Origin: Sphingomonas sp. CCH10-B3
GTDB lineage: Bacteria > Pseudomonadota > Alphaproteobacteria > Sphingomonadales > Sphingomonadaceae
Reading direction: 5' to 3'
NCBI RefSeq assembly: GCF_001556185.1
Contig: NZ_LSIJ01000061.1
Span: 127,672-191,671 of the forward strand
DNA length: 64,000 bases
Below, one piece after another: positions 9,905 to 17,347 of this stretch. A program made the translations under genes and the position numbers. The notes under the pieces were generated by a model. The model had not been told where the DNA came from, did not search any database, and worked only from the letters and a program-made list of their open reading frames with translations. Each line of letters begins with the position of its first letter. The first letter of the stretch is position 1.

Positions 9905-10013
9905 CGACTCGCCTCCCTTGGATCGGTGTGCGACAGGGCTATCACACCGACCGGCGGGCGCAAGCGGGTGCGGCGTTGTTCTGGGTCGCGATCAGGCCTA
10001 GGCTGATGGGGCA

Positions 10014-10376
10014 ATGAAGAACGCCCGCTTCCTCACCCGGCTCGGCTATGCACTGGCGGGCATTGCGACGGTGTGGCGGCGCGAGCGCAGTTTCCGCACG
10101 CAGGTGGTGCTGGGTGCCGCCGCGCTGGTGGTGGTGGTCGTCCTGCGCCCCGCGCCGATCTGGGTCGCTGCGCTGGTGATCGCCGCAGCGTTGGTGCTGA
10201 CGCTCGAGATGGTCAACTCCGCGCTCGAATATCTCATCGACCGCCTCCACCCCGACGAGCACGAAGCGATCGGCGCGGCCAAGGATGCGGCGGCGGGCGC
10301 AGTGCTGCTCGCCAGCATCGCCGCGCTTGCGGTCGGCGGGTTGATGGTTCTCGACACGATCGGGCACCAAGGCTGA
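10014..10376 (+). CDS. dgkA: Diacylglycerol kinase (DgkA family)
   Basis: A 120-residue integral membrane kinase with an amphipathic N-terminus and three hydrophobic segments. The family active-site pattern is present as EMVNSALEYLIDRLHP, with Glu65, Asn68, Glu72 and Asp76 matching the catalytic and metal-binding residues, and Lys90/Asp91 following. DgkA recycles diacylglycerol from lipopolysaccharide or osmoregulated-glucan modification into phosphatidic acid. It stands alone, divergent from the amidohydrolase. Confidence 0.92.
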   Translation: MKNARFLTRLGYALAGIATVWRRERSFRTQVVLGAAALVVVVVLRPAPIWVAALVIAAALVLTLEMVNSALEYLIDRLHPDEHEAIGAAKDAAAGAVLLASIAALAVGGLMVLDTIGHQG

Positions 10377-10420
10377 ACCGGTCAGGGCCAGCGCTTTCCA
10401 ACACCGCCCAAATCATGTAA

Positions 10421-10435
10421 GTTCTGGATATGTTC
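10421..10435 (+). promoter_or_regulatory. LexA (SOS) box, GTTC-N7-GTTC
   Basis: An exact GTTC, seven bases, GTTC direct repeat lies 73 bp before the start of the Y-family polymerase gene. This is the LexA-binding consensus of alphaproteobacteria. It is the only match noticed near a DNA repair gene here, so DNA-damage induction of the polymerase is likely. Confidence 0.75.
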
Positions 10436-10507
10436 ACGACCGACTCTGCTGCCAGCACCCCGCTGGGATGGTCATGACCTTCGTGACTTTCGGGCATCCC
10501 GACACCC

Positions 10508-11800
10508 GTGACTGACACCCTGCCCCCGCGCCCGCTGCGCTGGCTGTTCCTCGATCTGAACAGCTATTTCGCGAGCGTGGAGCAGCAGTTGAACCCGGCG
10601 CTGCGCGGCAAGCCGATTCTCGTGGCCCCCGTCGACAGCGACACGACCGTCGCCATCGCTGCCTCGGTCGAAGCGAAGAAATACGGCATCCGCACCGGCA
10701 CACCCGTCTGGGAAGCCAAGCGGCTATGCCGCGACCTGATCATCACGCCGGCGCGCCACGACAAATATGTCGAGTTTCACGAAGCGATCGTCGCCGAAGT
10801 CTGGCGCCACATCCCGGTCACCAAGGTCTGTTCGATCGACGAAGTCGCGTGCCGGTTGCTCGACAATGAAAACAGCGTCGATGCCGCCACCGCACTGGCG
10901 CACCGGATCAAGGCGGGCATCCGCGCGCAAGTCGGCGATTGCCTGACCAGCTCGGTCGGCATTGCGCCCAACCGGCTGCTGGCAAAACTCGCGTCGGACA
11001 TGATGAAGCCCGACGGGCTGGTGATCCTGACCGCCGACGAGCTGCCGCAGCGGCTGTTCGACATGCCGCTGCGCGACATCGCCGGGATCGGCGCAAAGAT
11101 GGAGCAGCGGCTCGCGCAGGAGGGAATCAACGACATTCGGCAGCTCGTTGCGCGCCGCCCGCGCGATGCGGGAACGGCGTGGGGCGGCACCAATGGCGAC
11201 CGGCTCTGGTATCTCCTCCACGGCGTCGACCTGCCTGAAAAGCCGACGCAGAGCCGAAGCATCGGCCATAGCCACGTCCTGTCGCCCGGCAAGCGCGGCG
11301 CCGAGCCGGTGCGGCTGACCGCGCGGCGGCTGGCGCTGAAGGCCGCGAGCCGCCTTCGCCGCAAGCAGATGCGCGCGCGGCTGCTGGTGCTGCACGCCCG
11401 GTTCGAGGACGACAAGAGCAGCTGGCGCGCCTCGGCCAAGCTGCCCGCGACGCAGGACAGCTTCGTGATCCTTGCAGCACTCGACAAGCTGTTCCCGCAG
11501 CTTCACGCCGCCGGGCGGGTGCGGCGCGGCGACTTTCAGGTGCGGATGGTCGGCGTGACGCTGTGCGAAATGGAGGCAGTGGCGGGCGAGCAGGAGTCGT
11601 TGTTCGGCCTGCTCGACCCCGACGATCCGCTGGCGCGCGAGACGCGCGGGCTGGCGCTCAGCCGGGCGATGGACGTGCTCAACGAGAAATTCGGGCGACA
11701 CGCAGTATCGGTGGGGCCGATCGGCAACGGTCGGATCGACCGCGTGGGCACCAAGATCGCCTTTGGCCGCATTCCCGAACGTTCTGAATTTCACGAGTGA
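10508..11800 (+). CDS. Y-family translesion DNA polymerase (ImpB/MucB/SamB type)
   Basis: The 430-residue protein has the Y-family catalytic set: Asp16 in FLDLNSYFASVEQQ and Asp111-Glu112 in CSIDEVACRLL, plus KKYGIRTGTPVWEAK in the fingers/palm and the helix-hairpin region RDIAGIGAKMEQRL. The catalytic acids are intact, so it is not the inactive ImuB type, and no imuA or dnaE2 neighbour is present. Its little-finger domain is unlike the classic DinB, so the dinB symbol is not assigned. The start is GTG. Transcription is probably SOS-controlled by the LexA box upstream. Confidence 0.88.
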   Translation: MTDTLPPRPLRWLFLDLNSYFASVEQQLNPALRGKPILVAPVDSDTTVAIAASVEAKKYGIRTGTPVWEAKRLCRDLIITPARHDKYVEFHEAIVAEVWRHIPVTKVCSIDEVACRLLDNENSVDAATALAHRIKAGIRAQVGDCLTSSVGIAPNRLLAKLASDMMKPDGLVILTADELPQRLFDMPLRDIAGIGAKMEQRLAQEGINDIRQLVARRPRDAGTAWGGTNGDRLWYLLHGVDLPEKPTQSRSIGHSHVLSPGKRGAEPVRLTARRLALKAASRLRRKQMRARLLVLHARFEDDKSSWRASAKLPATQDSFVILAALDKLFPQLHAAGRVRRGDFQVRMVGVTLCEMEAVAGEQESLFGLLDPDDPLARETRGLALSRAMDVLNEKFGRHAVSVGPIGNGRIDRVGTKIAFGRIPERSEFHE

Positions 11801-11943
11801 AGATACTGTTTTACAACAGAAATTGTCGAAAGTCATAATTATGATAATTTGGAAGATTACAATTTTATGTCATTGAAATTGGCGTTGTTCTTGCCGACCA
11901 CGCACTTGACGCGAACGACAAGCTGCGCAACTCTCCCAAGACT

Positions 11944-12318
11944 ATGACGAAAACCATCCTTCTCACCGCCGCCGCGCTGCTCGCGCTGCCGCTTGCCGCC
12001 TGCGAAAACGAACCGATCGTCCAGGGTGCCGAAGACCCGCTCAAGGAAGCCGCCGCCAAGGCGCCCAAGGTTGAGCTGCCGCCTGCCATCAAGGCGACGG
12101 TGACGCTGCGCTGCAAGGACAACAGCCTGATCTATGTCGAGTTCTTTGCGGGTGACAAACTTGCCAATCTGCGCACCGAAAAGGACGGCGCGCCGATCCG
12201 GCTGACTGCCGAAAAGGCCGGTGATCCGCTGGTCGCCGATGGCTATTCGATGAAGGGCACGCCGAAGCTGGTGACACTGACCCAGCCTGGCAAGCCAGCC
12301 CAGAGCTGCAAGGCCTGA
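11944..12318 (+). CDS. Small lipoprotein with MliC-like domain
   Basis: A 124-residue lipoprotein: signal peptide ending in the lipobox LPLAAC with the lipidated Cys20. The C-terminal 70 residues (LRCKDNSLIYVEFFAGDKL to the final cysteine) have the paired cysteines and beta-strand pattern of MliC, a membrane-bound inhibitor of C-type lysozyme; this assignment is by pattern only. It follows a 143-bp AT-rich gap (11801-11943) that contains the 10-bp palindrome CATAATTATG at 11834-11843 and must hold its promoter. It stands alone. Confidence 0.75.
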   Translation: MTKTILLTAAALLALPLAACENEPIVQGAEDPLKEAAAKAPKVELPPAIKATVTLRCKDNSLIYVEFFAGDKLANLRTEKDGAPIRLTAEKAGDPLVADGYSMKGTPKLVTLTQPGKPAQSCKA

Positions 12319-12438
12319 CCGGCCCGGCCAGCTTGTCGCCTCCGCGCCGCTGCGCCGCCAGTGGCGCAATGGCTTGCGTCGAACGCCCTCATCCTGCACG
12401 ATAGGGGGCCATTCGATCAAACGGAGGCACATCCTACT

Positions 12439-13167
12439 TTGGCAACCATTGCAATCTACAGCCTGAAGGGCGGGGTCGGCAAAACCACCCTCGCCGTCAA
12501 CCTCGCCTGGTGCGCCGCGACGCTGTCGTCGCGCCGGACGCTGCTCTGGGATCTCGACCCGCAGGCCGCGAGCACGTTCCTCGTCAGCGACCGCAAGACC
12601 AAGGGGCAGGCGCAGGCTGTATTCACCAAGGACGTCGACCCCACCAAGCTGATTCAGAAGACCGATATCGCCCGGCTCGACCTGCTCGGCGCCGACAGCT
12701 CGCTGCGCGGGCTCGACGTGCTGTTCCACGAACTCGACAAGAAGAAGCTGCTCACCAAGCTGCTGACCACTGCGGGCAAGGATTATGACCGGGTGATCCT
12801 CGATTGCCCGCCCGGCATTACCGAGACGAGCGACCAGGTAATGCGCGCCGCCGACCTGATCGTGGTGCCGGTGATCCCCTCCCCGCTCAGCGAGCGCGCC
12901 TTTGCCGAGGTTGTCGAACAGCTCGGCAGCCGCGCCGCGCTGATGCCCGTGCACGCAATGGTCGACCGACGGCGCAAGGTCCATGCCGATGCGCTCGCGC
13001 GCCATCCCGACTGGCCCGTCATCCCCATGGCCAGCGTGATCGAAACGATGGCAGTGCGCCGCGCGCCGGTCGGCAGCTTCGCGGGACGCACCGCTGCCGC
13101 ACAAGCCTTCGCCGCTCTGTGGCAGGCGATCGAGAAACGGCTCGCGGAGGCCGCGCGCGGGCGTTGA
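12439..13167 (+). CDS. ParA-like P-loop ATPase
   Basis: A 242-residue MinD/ParA-family ATPase with the deviant Walker A motif KGGVGKTT at residues 10-17, DLDPQAASTF (A' motif) and a Walker B-like VILDCPPG. ParA-like proteins position DNA or other cargo, but no parB, chromosome partition or chemotaxis gene is adjacent, so the cargo is unknown. The start chosen is TTG at 12439, which places the P-loop at the usual distance and has CGGAGG upstream; the frame is open from 12361 but that part is unlike the family. It overlaps aat by 4 bp. Confidence 0.88.
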   Translation: MATIAIYSLKGGVGKTTLAVNLAWCAATLSSRRTLLWDLDPQAASTFLVSDRKTKGQAQAVFTKDVDPTKLIQKTDIARLDLLGADSSLRGLDVLFHELDKKKLLTKLLTTAGKDYDRVILDCPPGITETSDQVMRAADLIVVPVIPSPLSERAFAEVVEQLGSRAALMPVHAMVDRRRKVHADALARHPDWPVIPMASVIETMAVRRAPVGSFAGRTAAAQAFAALWQAIEKRLAEAARGR

Positions 13168-13940
13168 CCACGACCGGCAGCGCTTCGGGCCTGAAAGTGC
13201 TCGATCCTCGGATGGTGCTCGGCGCCTATGCGGTCGGGGTGTTCCCGATGGCCGATCATCGCCAAGCCGACAGCGTCTATTGGGTCGAGCCGAAGCGCCG
13301 TGCCATTCTCCCGCTCGATGGCTTCCACCTGTCGCGATCGCTGCGCAAGACGCTGGTGGCAAATCGTTACCGCGTAACGGCGGACACCGCGTTCGACCAA
13401 GTCATCCGGCTTTGCGCGGAGGGGACCGTCGATCGCCCCGAGACCTGGATCAGCGGGCAGATCGAGGCAGCCTTCACGGCGCTCCATGCGCGCGGCTATG
13501 CCCATTCGGTCGAATGCTGGGATGGCGATCGGCTGGTCGGTGGCCTCTACGGGCTGGCGCTTGGCCGAGCCTTTTTCGGCGAAAGTATGGTGTCGCGCAG
13601 CCGCGATGCATCGAAAGTCGCGCTTGCCTGGCTGGTCGCGCGGTTGCGGGTCGGCGGATTCACCCTGCTCGACTGCCAATTCCAGACCGATCACCTCGCC
13701 TCGCTCGGCGCCGTCGAGATCAGCCGGGCGACTTATCTCGGGCTGTTGTCCGCAGCGGTTGCGGGTGCGGTCGAGGGGGCCTTGGCGGGCGGCGACGGCA
13801 CGGTCGATTCTGCGTCGGCTGGTGCCGGATCGGCCTTGCCCGGCGATTTCTTCGCGCTCGACGGTGCGTCAGCGACGGCAACCGTGGCATCGCCACCCGA
13901 CGGGAAAGTCATCGCGCAGCTTTTGGGCCAGACGTCGTAA
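13164..13940 (+). CDS. aat: Leucyl/phenylalanyl-tRNA--protein transferase (Aat)
   Basis: Aat attaches Leu or Phe to proteins with N-terminal Lys/Arg, creating an N-degron for ClpS/ClpAP. Family segments are LGAYAVGVFPMAD, ETWISGQIEAAFTALHA, ECWDGDRLVGGLYGLALG, FFGESMVSR and LLDCQFQTDHLASLGAVEI. The start is TTG overlapping the ParA stop (TTGA); ATG at 13212 would cut into the conserved N-terminus. After the core (about residue 195) there is a low-complexity Ala/Gly linker and a tail GKVIAQLLGQTS. That tail overlaps the opposing DUF2155 gene for 208 bp. Confidence 0.92.
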   Translation: MTTTGSASGLKVLDPRMVLGAYAVGVFPMADHRQADSVYWVEPKRRAILPLDGFHLSRSLRKTLVANRYRVTADTAFDQVIRLCAEGTVDRPETWISGQIEAAFTALHARGYAHSVECWDGDRLVGGLYGLALGRAFFGESMVSRSRDASKVALAWLVARLRVGGFTLLDCQFQTDHLASLGAVEISRATYLGLLSAAVAGAVEGALAGGDGTVDSASAGAGSALPGDFFALDGASATATVASPPDGKVIAQLLGQTS

Positions 13941-14437
13941 AGCGGATCGAGCACGACGTTCAGATTGGGGCGCTCCTTGTAGAGCCAACCCGAAAACACC
14001 CGCCGCCATTTCTTGTCGGGCTGCATCACGTCGAGCTGGACGAAAGCACCGGTATAATGTTCGGGTTCCCACGGCGCGGTCTGTTCGCAGGCGCGCAGCC
14101 GGACCACGGCATTGCCGACGCGCATTGCCTGGCCGGGCTTGAGCGTCAGGTCGCGGGCCGCCCCGTTGCGCTTGTTCAGCAACCCGAGCACGGCCACGCG
14201 CTGCGCCATTGGCGTCGTGCCGCGCGCAATATCCGCGCCGGGGGTGACATCGATCGTGGTCACGTCGGTTGGCGCTTGCGCCGCATCGAGTGCGGTCGTG
14301 CCCGTCGTCTTGACCGGCTCGCCGGTTGGCGGCGGCGGTGCGCTCCAGCGCTGATAGCCGAACCAGATCGCGAGCGCGGCCAGCACCGCGCCCAGCGCCG
14401 CTCCCCCGCCGATCAGCCAGCGGCGGCGGTCACTCAC
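13733..14437 (-). CDS. DUF2155 domain protein, single-pass membrane
   Basis: A 234-residue protein with a membrane anchor near the N-terminus (WLIGGGAALGAVLAALAIWFG), a linker, and the DUF2155 core: TTPMAQRVAVLGLLNKRNG, then GNAVVRLRACEQTAPWEPEHYTG split by a short gap, FSGWLYKERPNLNVV and DPLYDVWPKSC. DUF2155 is typical of alphaproteobacteria and often sits beside complex I accessory genes; its job is unknown. The start is GTG overlapping the NDUFA12 stop by 8 bp. The last 60 residues are an Ala/Pro/Ser tail antisense to aat; the core itself ends in that overlap. Confidence 0.85.
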   Translation of the reverse strand: MSDRRRWLIGGGAALGAVLAALAIWFGYQRWSAPPPPTGEPVKTTGTTALDAAQAPTDVTTIDVTPGADIARGTTPMAQRVAVLGLLNKRNGAARDLTLKPGQAMRVGNAVVRLRACEQTAPWEPEHYTGAFVQLDVMQPDKKWRRVFSGWLYKERPNLNVVLDPLYDVWPKSCAMTFPSGGDATVAVADAPSSAKKSPGKADPAPADAESTVPSPPAKAPSTAPATAADNSPR

Positions 14438-14822
14438 CCGGCGTCCAGGCTTCGTAATCGCCGGTCGCAGCCGCGCGCAGCCCGCCCTTTTCGAGCGCGC
14501 CGGCCGGGCGATAGGCCAGCTCGGTGCCCGTCAGATTGGGCACGGCCGGCTTTTGCCACGCGCGCGGCGGCGGCAATGCCTGATCCGGCAACGCATCGAC
14601 CTGATGGTGGAGCCAGCCGAACCATTCGGGCGGCACCCGGCTTGCGTCATTGGCACCGCTATAGATCACCCAGCGGCGCGTGATGCCGTTCGGATCGCGG
14701 CCGCCTTCGTAATACACATTCCCGAGCGAATCGCTGCCGACGCGAGTCTTGCCACGCAACCCCAGTTGCGTGCCGAAGGTGGCGCCGTTCCACCAGGTGA
14801 AGATTGTTCCGAGCAGGCCCAT
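14430..14822 (-). CDS. NADH:ubiquinone oxidoreductase subunit NDUFA12
   Basis: A 130-residue homologue of mitochondrial complex I accessory subunit NDUFA12 (17.2 kDa), found in alphaproteobacteria. Visible are the N-terminal FFTWWNG-like FTWWNGATFGTQL, DSLGNVYYEGG, RRWVIYSG and the signature SRVPPEWFGWLHH followed by D..P. It attaches to the matrix arm of complex I; the nuo operon itself is not in the window. It is cotranslated with DUF2155. Confidence 0.92.
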   Translation of the reverse strand: MGLLGTIFTWWNGATFGTQLGLRGKTRVGSDSLGNVYYEGGRDPNGITRRWVIYSGANDASRVPPEWFGWLHHQVDALPDQALPPPRAWQKPAVPNLTGTELAYRPAGALEKGGLRAAATGDYEAWTPGE

Positions 14823-14954
14823 GCCCGCCGCTTAGCGCGAGCAGCGCGCGGCTTCAACCGGCCGTCGCCGCATAAAAGCGGTGTGGCGGCTTTTGACCCC
14901 GTTGCTGCCAGTCCGAATACTCGACACTGAGAAACCAGCAGTTAGGACACCCTC

Positions 14955-15422
14955 ATGACACCAACGCGACCACCTTCACCGAAGTGCTTTTTCGTCGCAT
15001 GGGTATTGGCATGGGCAACGGCAGTGTATCTTCCAAGCCTTCTGATTGCCCTTCTGTCGCTCTCGCCTCTCCCATCCGTCGGGAACCTGTTTCTGGATGT
15101 CTTCGAAGTTGCGGACGAAGTGTCGCCAGCAGCGAAGCTGAGCTACGGTTTACTCTTTGGGGGTCTTCTGATGTCCGCGCGAGCGGGCGGCGCAGGACGT
15201 GGGGTGTCGATAAATGTTCTGGTCGGTGTGATTAGCATTGCGCTGGTTGTGTCGTTGCTTCCTGAATATTGGTCGCGTGGTTTCGGCGTCGGCCTGAACG
15301 GAGTGAGGTTCGACCCGCTGCCGACTACAACTTATCTGGTCGGCGGGATTGCCAGCGGTATCGTGTTTTCGCGGGCCGAAGCTAAGTGCTTGTTGCGCAG
15401 TCACGCATCTACACATCAATAG
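14955..15422 (+). CDS. Hypothetical four-helix membrane protein, atypical composition
   Basis: A 155-residue protein with four hydrophobic segments (about residues 12-36, 63-77, 86-104 and 125-140) and short charged ends. I recognise no family. Codon choice includes TTA, CTT, AGT and CTA-type codons avoided by the neighbours, and the region is visibly less GC-rich, which hints at transfer or a fast-evolving orphan. It stands alone between oppositely oriented genes. A 9-bp inverted repeat (AATACCACC at 15450-15458, GGTGGTATT at 15491-15499) follows it. Confidence 0.6.
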   Translation: MTPTRPPSPKCFFVAWVLAWATAVYLPSLLIALLSLSPLPSVGNLFLDVFEVADEVSPAAKLSYGLLFGGLLMSARAGGAGRGVSINVLVGVISIALVVSLLPEYWSRGFGVGLNGVRFDPLPTTTYLVGGIASGIVFSRAEAKCLLRSHASTHQ

Positions 15423-15510
15423 TTATCACGCGACCGATTGTGATGGCAGAATACCACCCAATCTAGGTCTTTCCGCGTTACACAAACTGCGGTGGTATTG
15501 AACTCGCGGG

Positions 15511-16005
15511 TTAGCGTTTGCGGCCGTCCCAGGTCACCGCGTCGCCCTCGGCGATACCAAGGTCGGCGGTGCGCCCGCCACGCAGTTCCAGCACGGCGGC
15601 GACCGGCTCGCCCGAGCCGATCGGTGCTTCCGAAAAGGGCGTCGTATTCTCGGCGATGCGCGCGATTGTCCCGTCGGCGCGGATGAAGATGATGTCGAGC
15701 GAACTCGGCGTGTCCTTCATCCAAAAGCTCGCTTCGCGCGGCGGGCCGCCATCGCCGGGATAGGGATAGAACAACATGCCGCCATCGAGCGGGATGTCGG
15801 TGCGGAACATCAGGCCGCGCGCCTGTTGCTGGCTGGTGGCGGCTGTTTCCACGCGGAACATGTGTTTGCCGCTTGCGCTGGAAATCGTGAGGCCGATCGT
15901 CGGTCGGCTCGGTTCGCCGGCCGAGCTGGCGACGGCATTGCCGCCAGTGCAGGCGGGCAGCGCCAGCGCAACGGCGATGGCGACGCAGAAGGCGGTGATA
16001 CGCAT
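15511..16005 (-). CDS. DUF192 lipoprotein
   Basis: A 164-residue exported protein: signal peptide with lipobox ALPAC (Cys19), then a DUF192 domain with FRVETAATSQQQARGLMFR, FYPYPGDGG, ASFWMKDTPSSLDIIFI and the C-terminal AVLELRGGRTADLGIAEGD. DUF192 proteins are small beta-barrel proteins of unknown role in many bacteria. It starts 2 bp after the stop of the cold-shock gene on the same strand and is probably cotranscribed with it and recX. Confidence 0.9.
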   Translation of the reverse strand: MRITAFCVAIAVALALPACTGGNAVASSAGEPSRPTIGLTISSASGKHMFRVETAATSQQQARGLMFRTDIPLDGGMLFYPYPGDGGPPREASFWMKDTPSSLDIIFIRADGTIARIAENTTPFSEAPIGSGEPVAAVLELRGGRTADLGIAEGDAVTWDGRKR

Positions 16006-16007
16006 GA

Positions 16008-16634
16008 CTATCCTTCCTGTTCGACCTCGACCGCGAGCGGCCCCTTGCGTCCGTCGACGACGCGGGCGCGCAGCGGCTGATCGGGCTCGACCTCACCGAT
16101 GCCGGCGCGCCGCAAGGTCTCCATATGCACGAATATATCGGCATCATCCGATCCGCGCACCAGAAATCCATAGCCTTTCAGGCGATTGAACCATTTGACG
16201 ATGACGGGTTCGAAGGGCCCCGCCTGATCGACCAGATCGACCGGGTCGACCCGGTCCGCCGGGCGCACCCGCACCGGCGGCTCGATCGCCTGGCTCAAGT
16301 CGATCGACAGAATCTCGCGCGCCTGAAAACCGCGATCGCGCCGCACGGCAAGGCAATCGATCCGCGCGCCTTCGGGCAGGCTACGGCGGCCATGCGGCTG
16401 GAGAACCGAGAAATGGACGAGAATGTCACCGACGCCCGGTTCGTCGGCCACGAGGAAACCGAAACCGCGCGTGACGTCGAACCATTTGAGCGTACCGGCG
16501 AACCGACGCCCGGACGCTTCATCATCGCCTGCGGGGAAATCCACAGCGGTGCGCAATCGCGCCAAAGATGCCGGTTGCCCCTCAAAATCCGCGTGCACGT
16601 TAGACAGCCCCCCGTCAGTCGTGAAGCCTATCAC
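16008..16634 (-). CDS. Double cold-shock-domain protein
   Basis: A 208-residue protein with two cold-shock domains, at about residues 46-110 ([27 protein letters not shown]) and 143-206 ([27 protein letters not shown]). The paired RNP1/RNP2 motifs are intact in both, so it should bind single-stranded RNA or DNA. Two-domain cold-shock proteins of this size are common in alphaproteobacteria. The ATG overlaps the recX stop (ATGA), so it is coupled to recX translation. Confidence 0.92.
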   Translation of the reverse strand: MIGFTTDGGLSNVHADFEGQPASLARLRTAVDFPAGDDEASGRRFAGTLKWFDVTRGFGFLVADEPGVGDILVHFSVLQPHGRRSLPEGARIDCLAVRRDRGFQAREILSIDLSQAIEPPVRVRPADRVDPVDLVDQAGPFEPVIVKWFNRLKGYGFLVRGSDDADIFVHMETLRRAGIGEVEPDQPLRARVVDGRKGPLAVEVEQEG

Positions 16635-17209
16635 GAAAATTGGCGAGTGCCAAAGTCCTGTCCTTCATCGTCGAGGGCGGCAAGCGCTGCCTCGTCACCC
16701 GGCGCAAGTGCCACAATCTGCCGCGCGATATCGAAGCCGTGACCGGCTCGAATCATCGCTGCGAGCTGTCGTTCGCGCTGCGGACGGTCGGCCTCGGCCA
16801 ACGCGAACGGTCCGATCCGTTTGCGCCGGGCAAAGGCAATGGCGGAGGCGATGGTTCGCCCGGCAATCGCGGGTGCGATCGCCTCTGCGTCTTCGGCATC
16901 GATACCCGCCGCGCGCAGGGCGCCGCCCACGCGGCGAGCCCCCAGCCCGCGCCGCGCCATTGCGGCCGCGCGAGCTTCGCCAAAGGCGCGGTCGTCGATA
17001 TAGCCAAGCGCGGCAAATCGCTCGGCGATGGCAAGCGGGTCGGCGGCTGGCCCCTGCCAGCCCCGCTCGCGAATCTTGCGCTTCAGATAATCGACCAGCC
17101 GACCACGCGTTGTTGCAAACCGCTCGACATAGCGAAGCGCCAGCCGCTCCAATGCGGCAGCGTCAAGCGGGGGCGCCGGGCGCCGTTTTGCAGGGTTTGC
17201 GCGCTCCAT
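16631..17209 (-). CDS. recX: Regulatory protein RecX
   Basis: RecX modulates RecA filament growth. The 192-residue protein shows the three-helix repeats of the family: [26 protein letters not shown] start, [12 protein letters not shown] and the later [17 protein letters not shown]. The family match is by pattern and is good but not motif-based. Unusually recA is not adjacent; the gene instead leads a cold-shock/DUF192 operon. No LexA box was noticed in the 138 bp shared with the divergent acyl-AMP ligase. Confidence 0.85.
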   Translation of the reverse strand: MERANPAKRRPAPPLDAAALERLALRYVERFATTRGRLVDYLKRKIRERGWQGPAADPLAIAERFAALGYIDDRAFGEARAAAMARRGLGARRVGGALRAAGIDAEDAEAIAPAIAGRTIASAIAFARRKRIGPFALAEADRPQRERQLAAMIRAGHGFDIARQIVALAPGDEAALAALDDEGQDFGTRQFS

Positions 17210-17347
17210 GCCATCATTGTGCCATAGTCAAACCCGATTTTGGAAGCTTGGCGCACGCCAATGCGGCCTTCGCGCGCGCTGGGGCATTGTGAAATTCAAA
17301 GAATTGGCCAAGATCGGCCGATAACGAGGGCAAGGGATTTGAACATA

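Noticed and set aside
10430..10513. Two very short reading frames between the LexA box and the Y-family polymerase
   Set aside because: Both are about 15 codons, without clear ribosome sites; they could be leader peptides but cannot be supported as genes. They do not resemble imuA.
10508..11800. Type VI secretion protein ImpB
   Set aside because: The name ImpB is attached to this family by homonymy; the catalytic motifs show a Y-family DNA polymerase, and no type VI genes are present.
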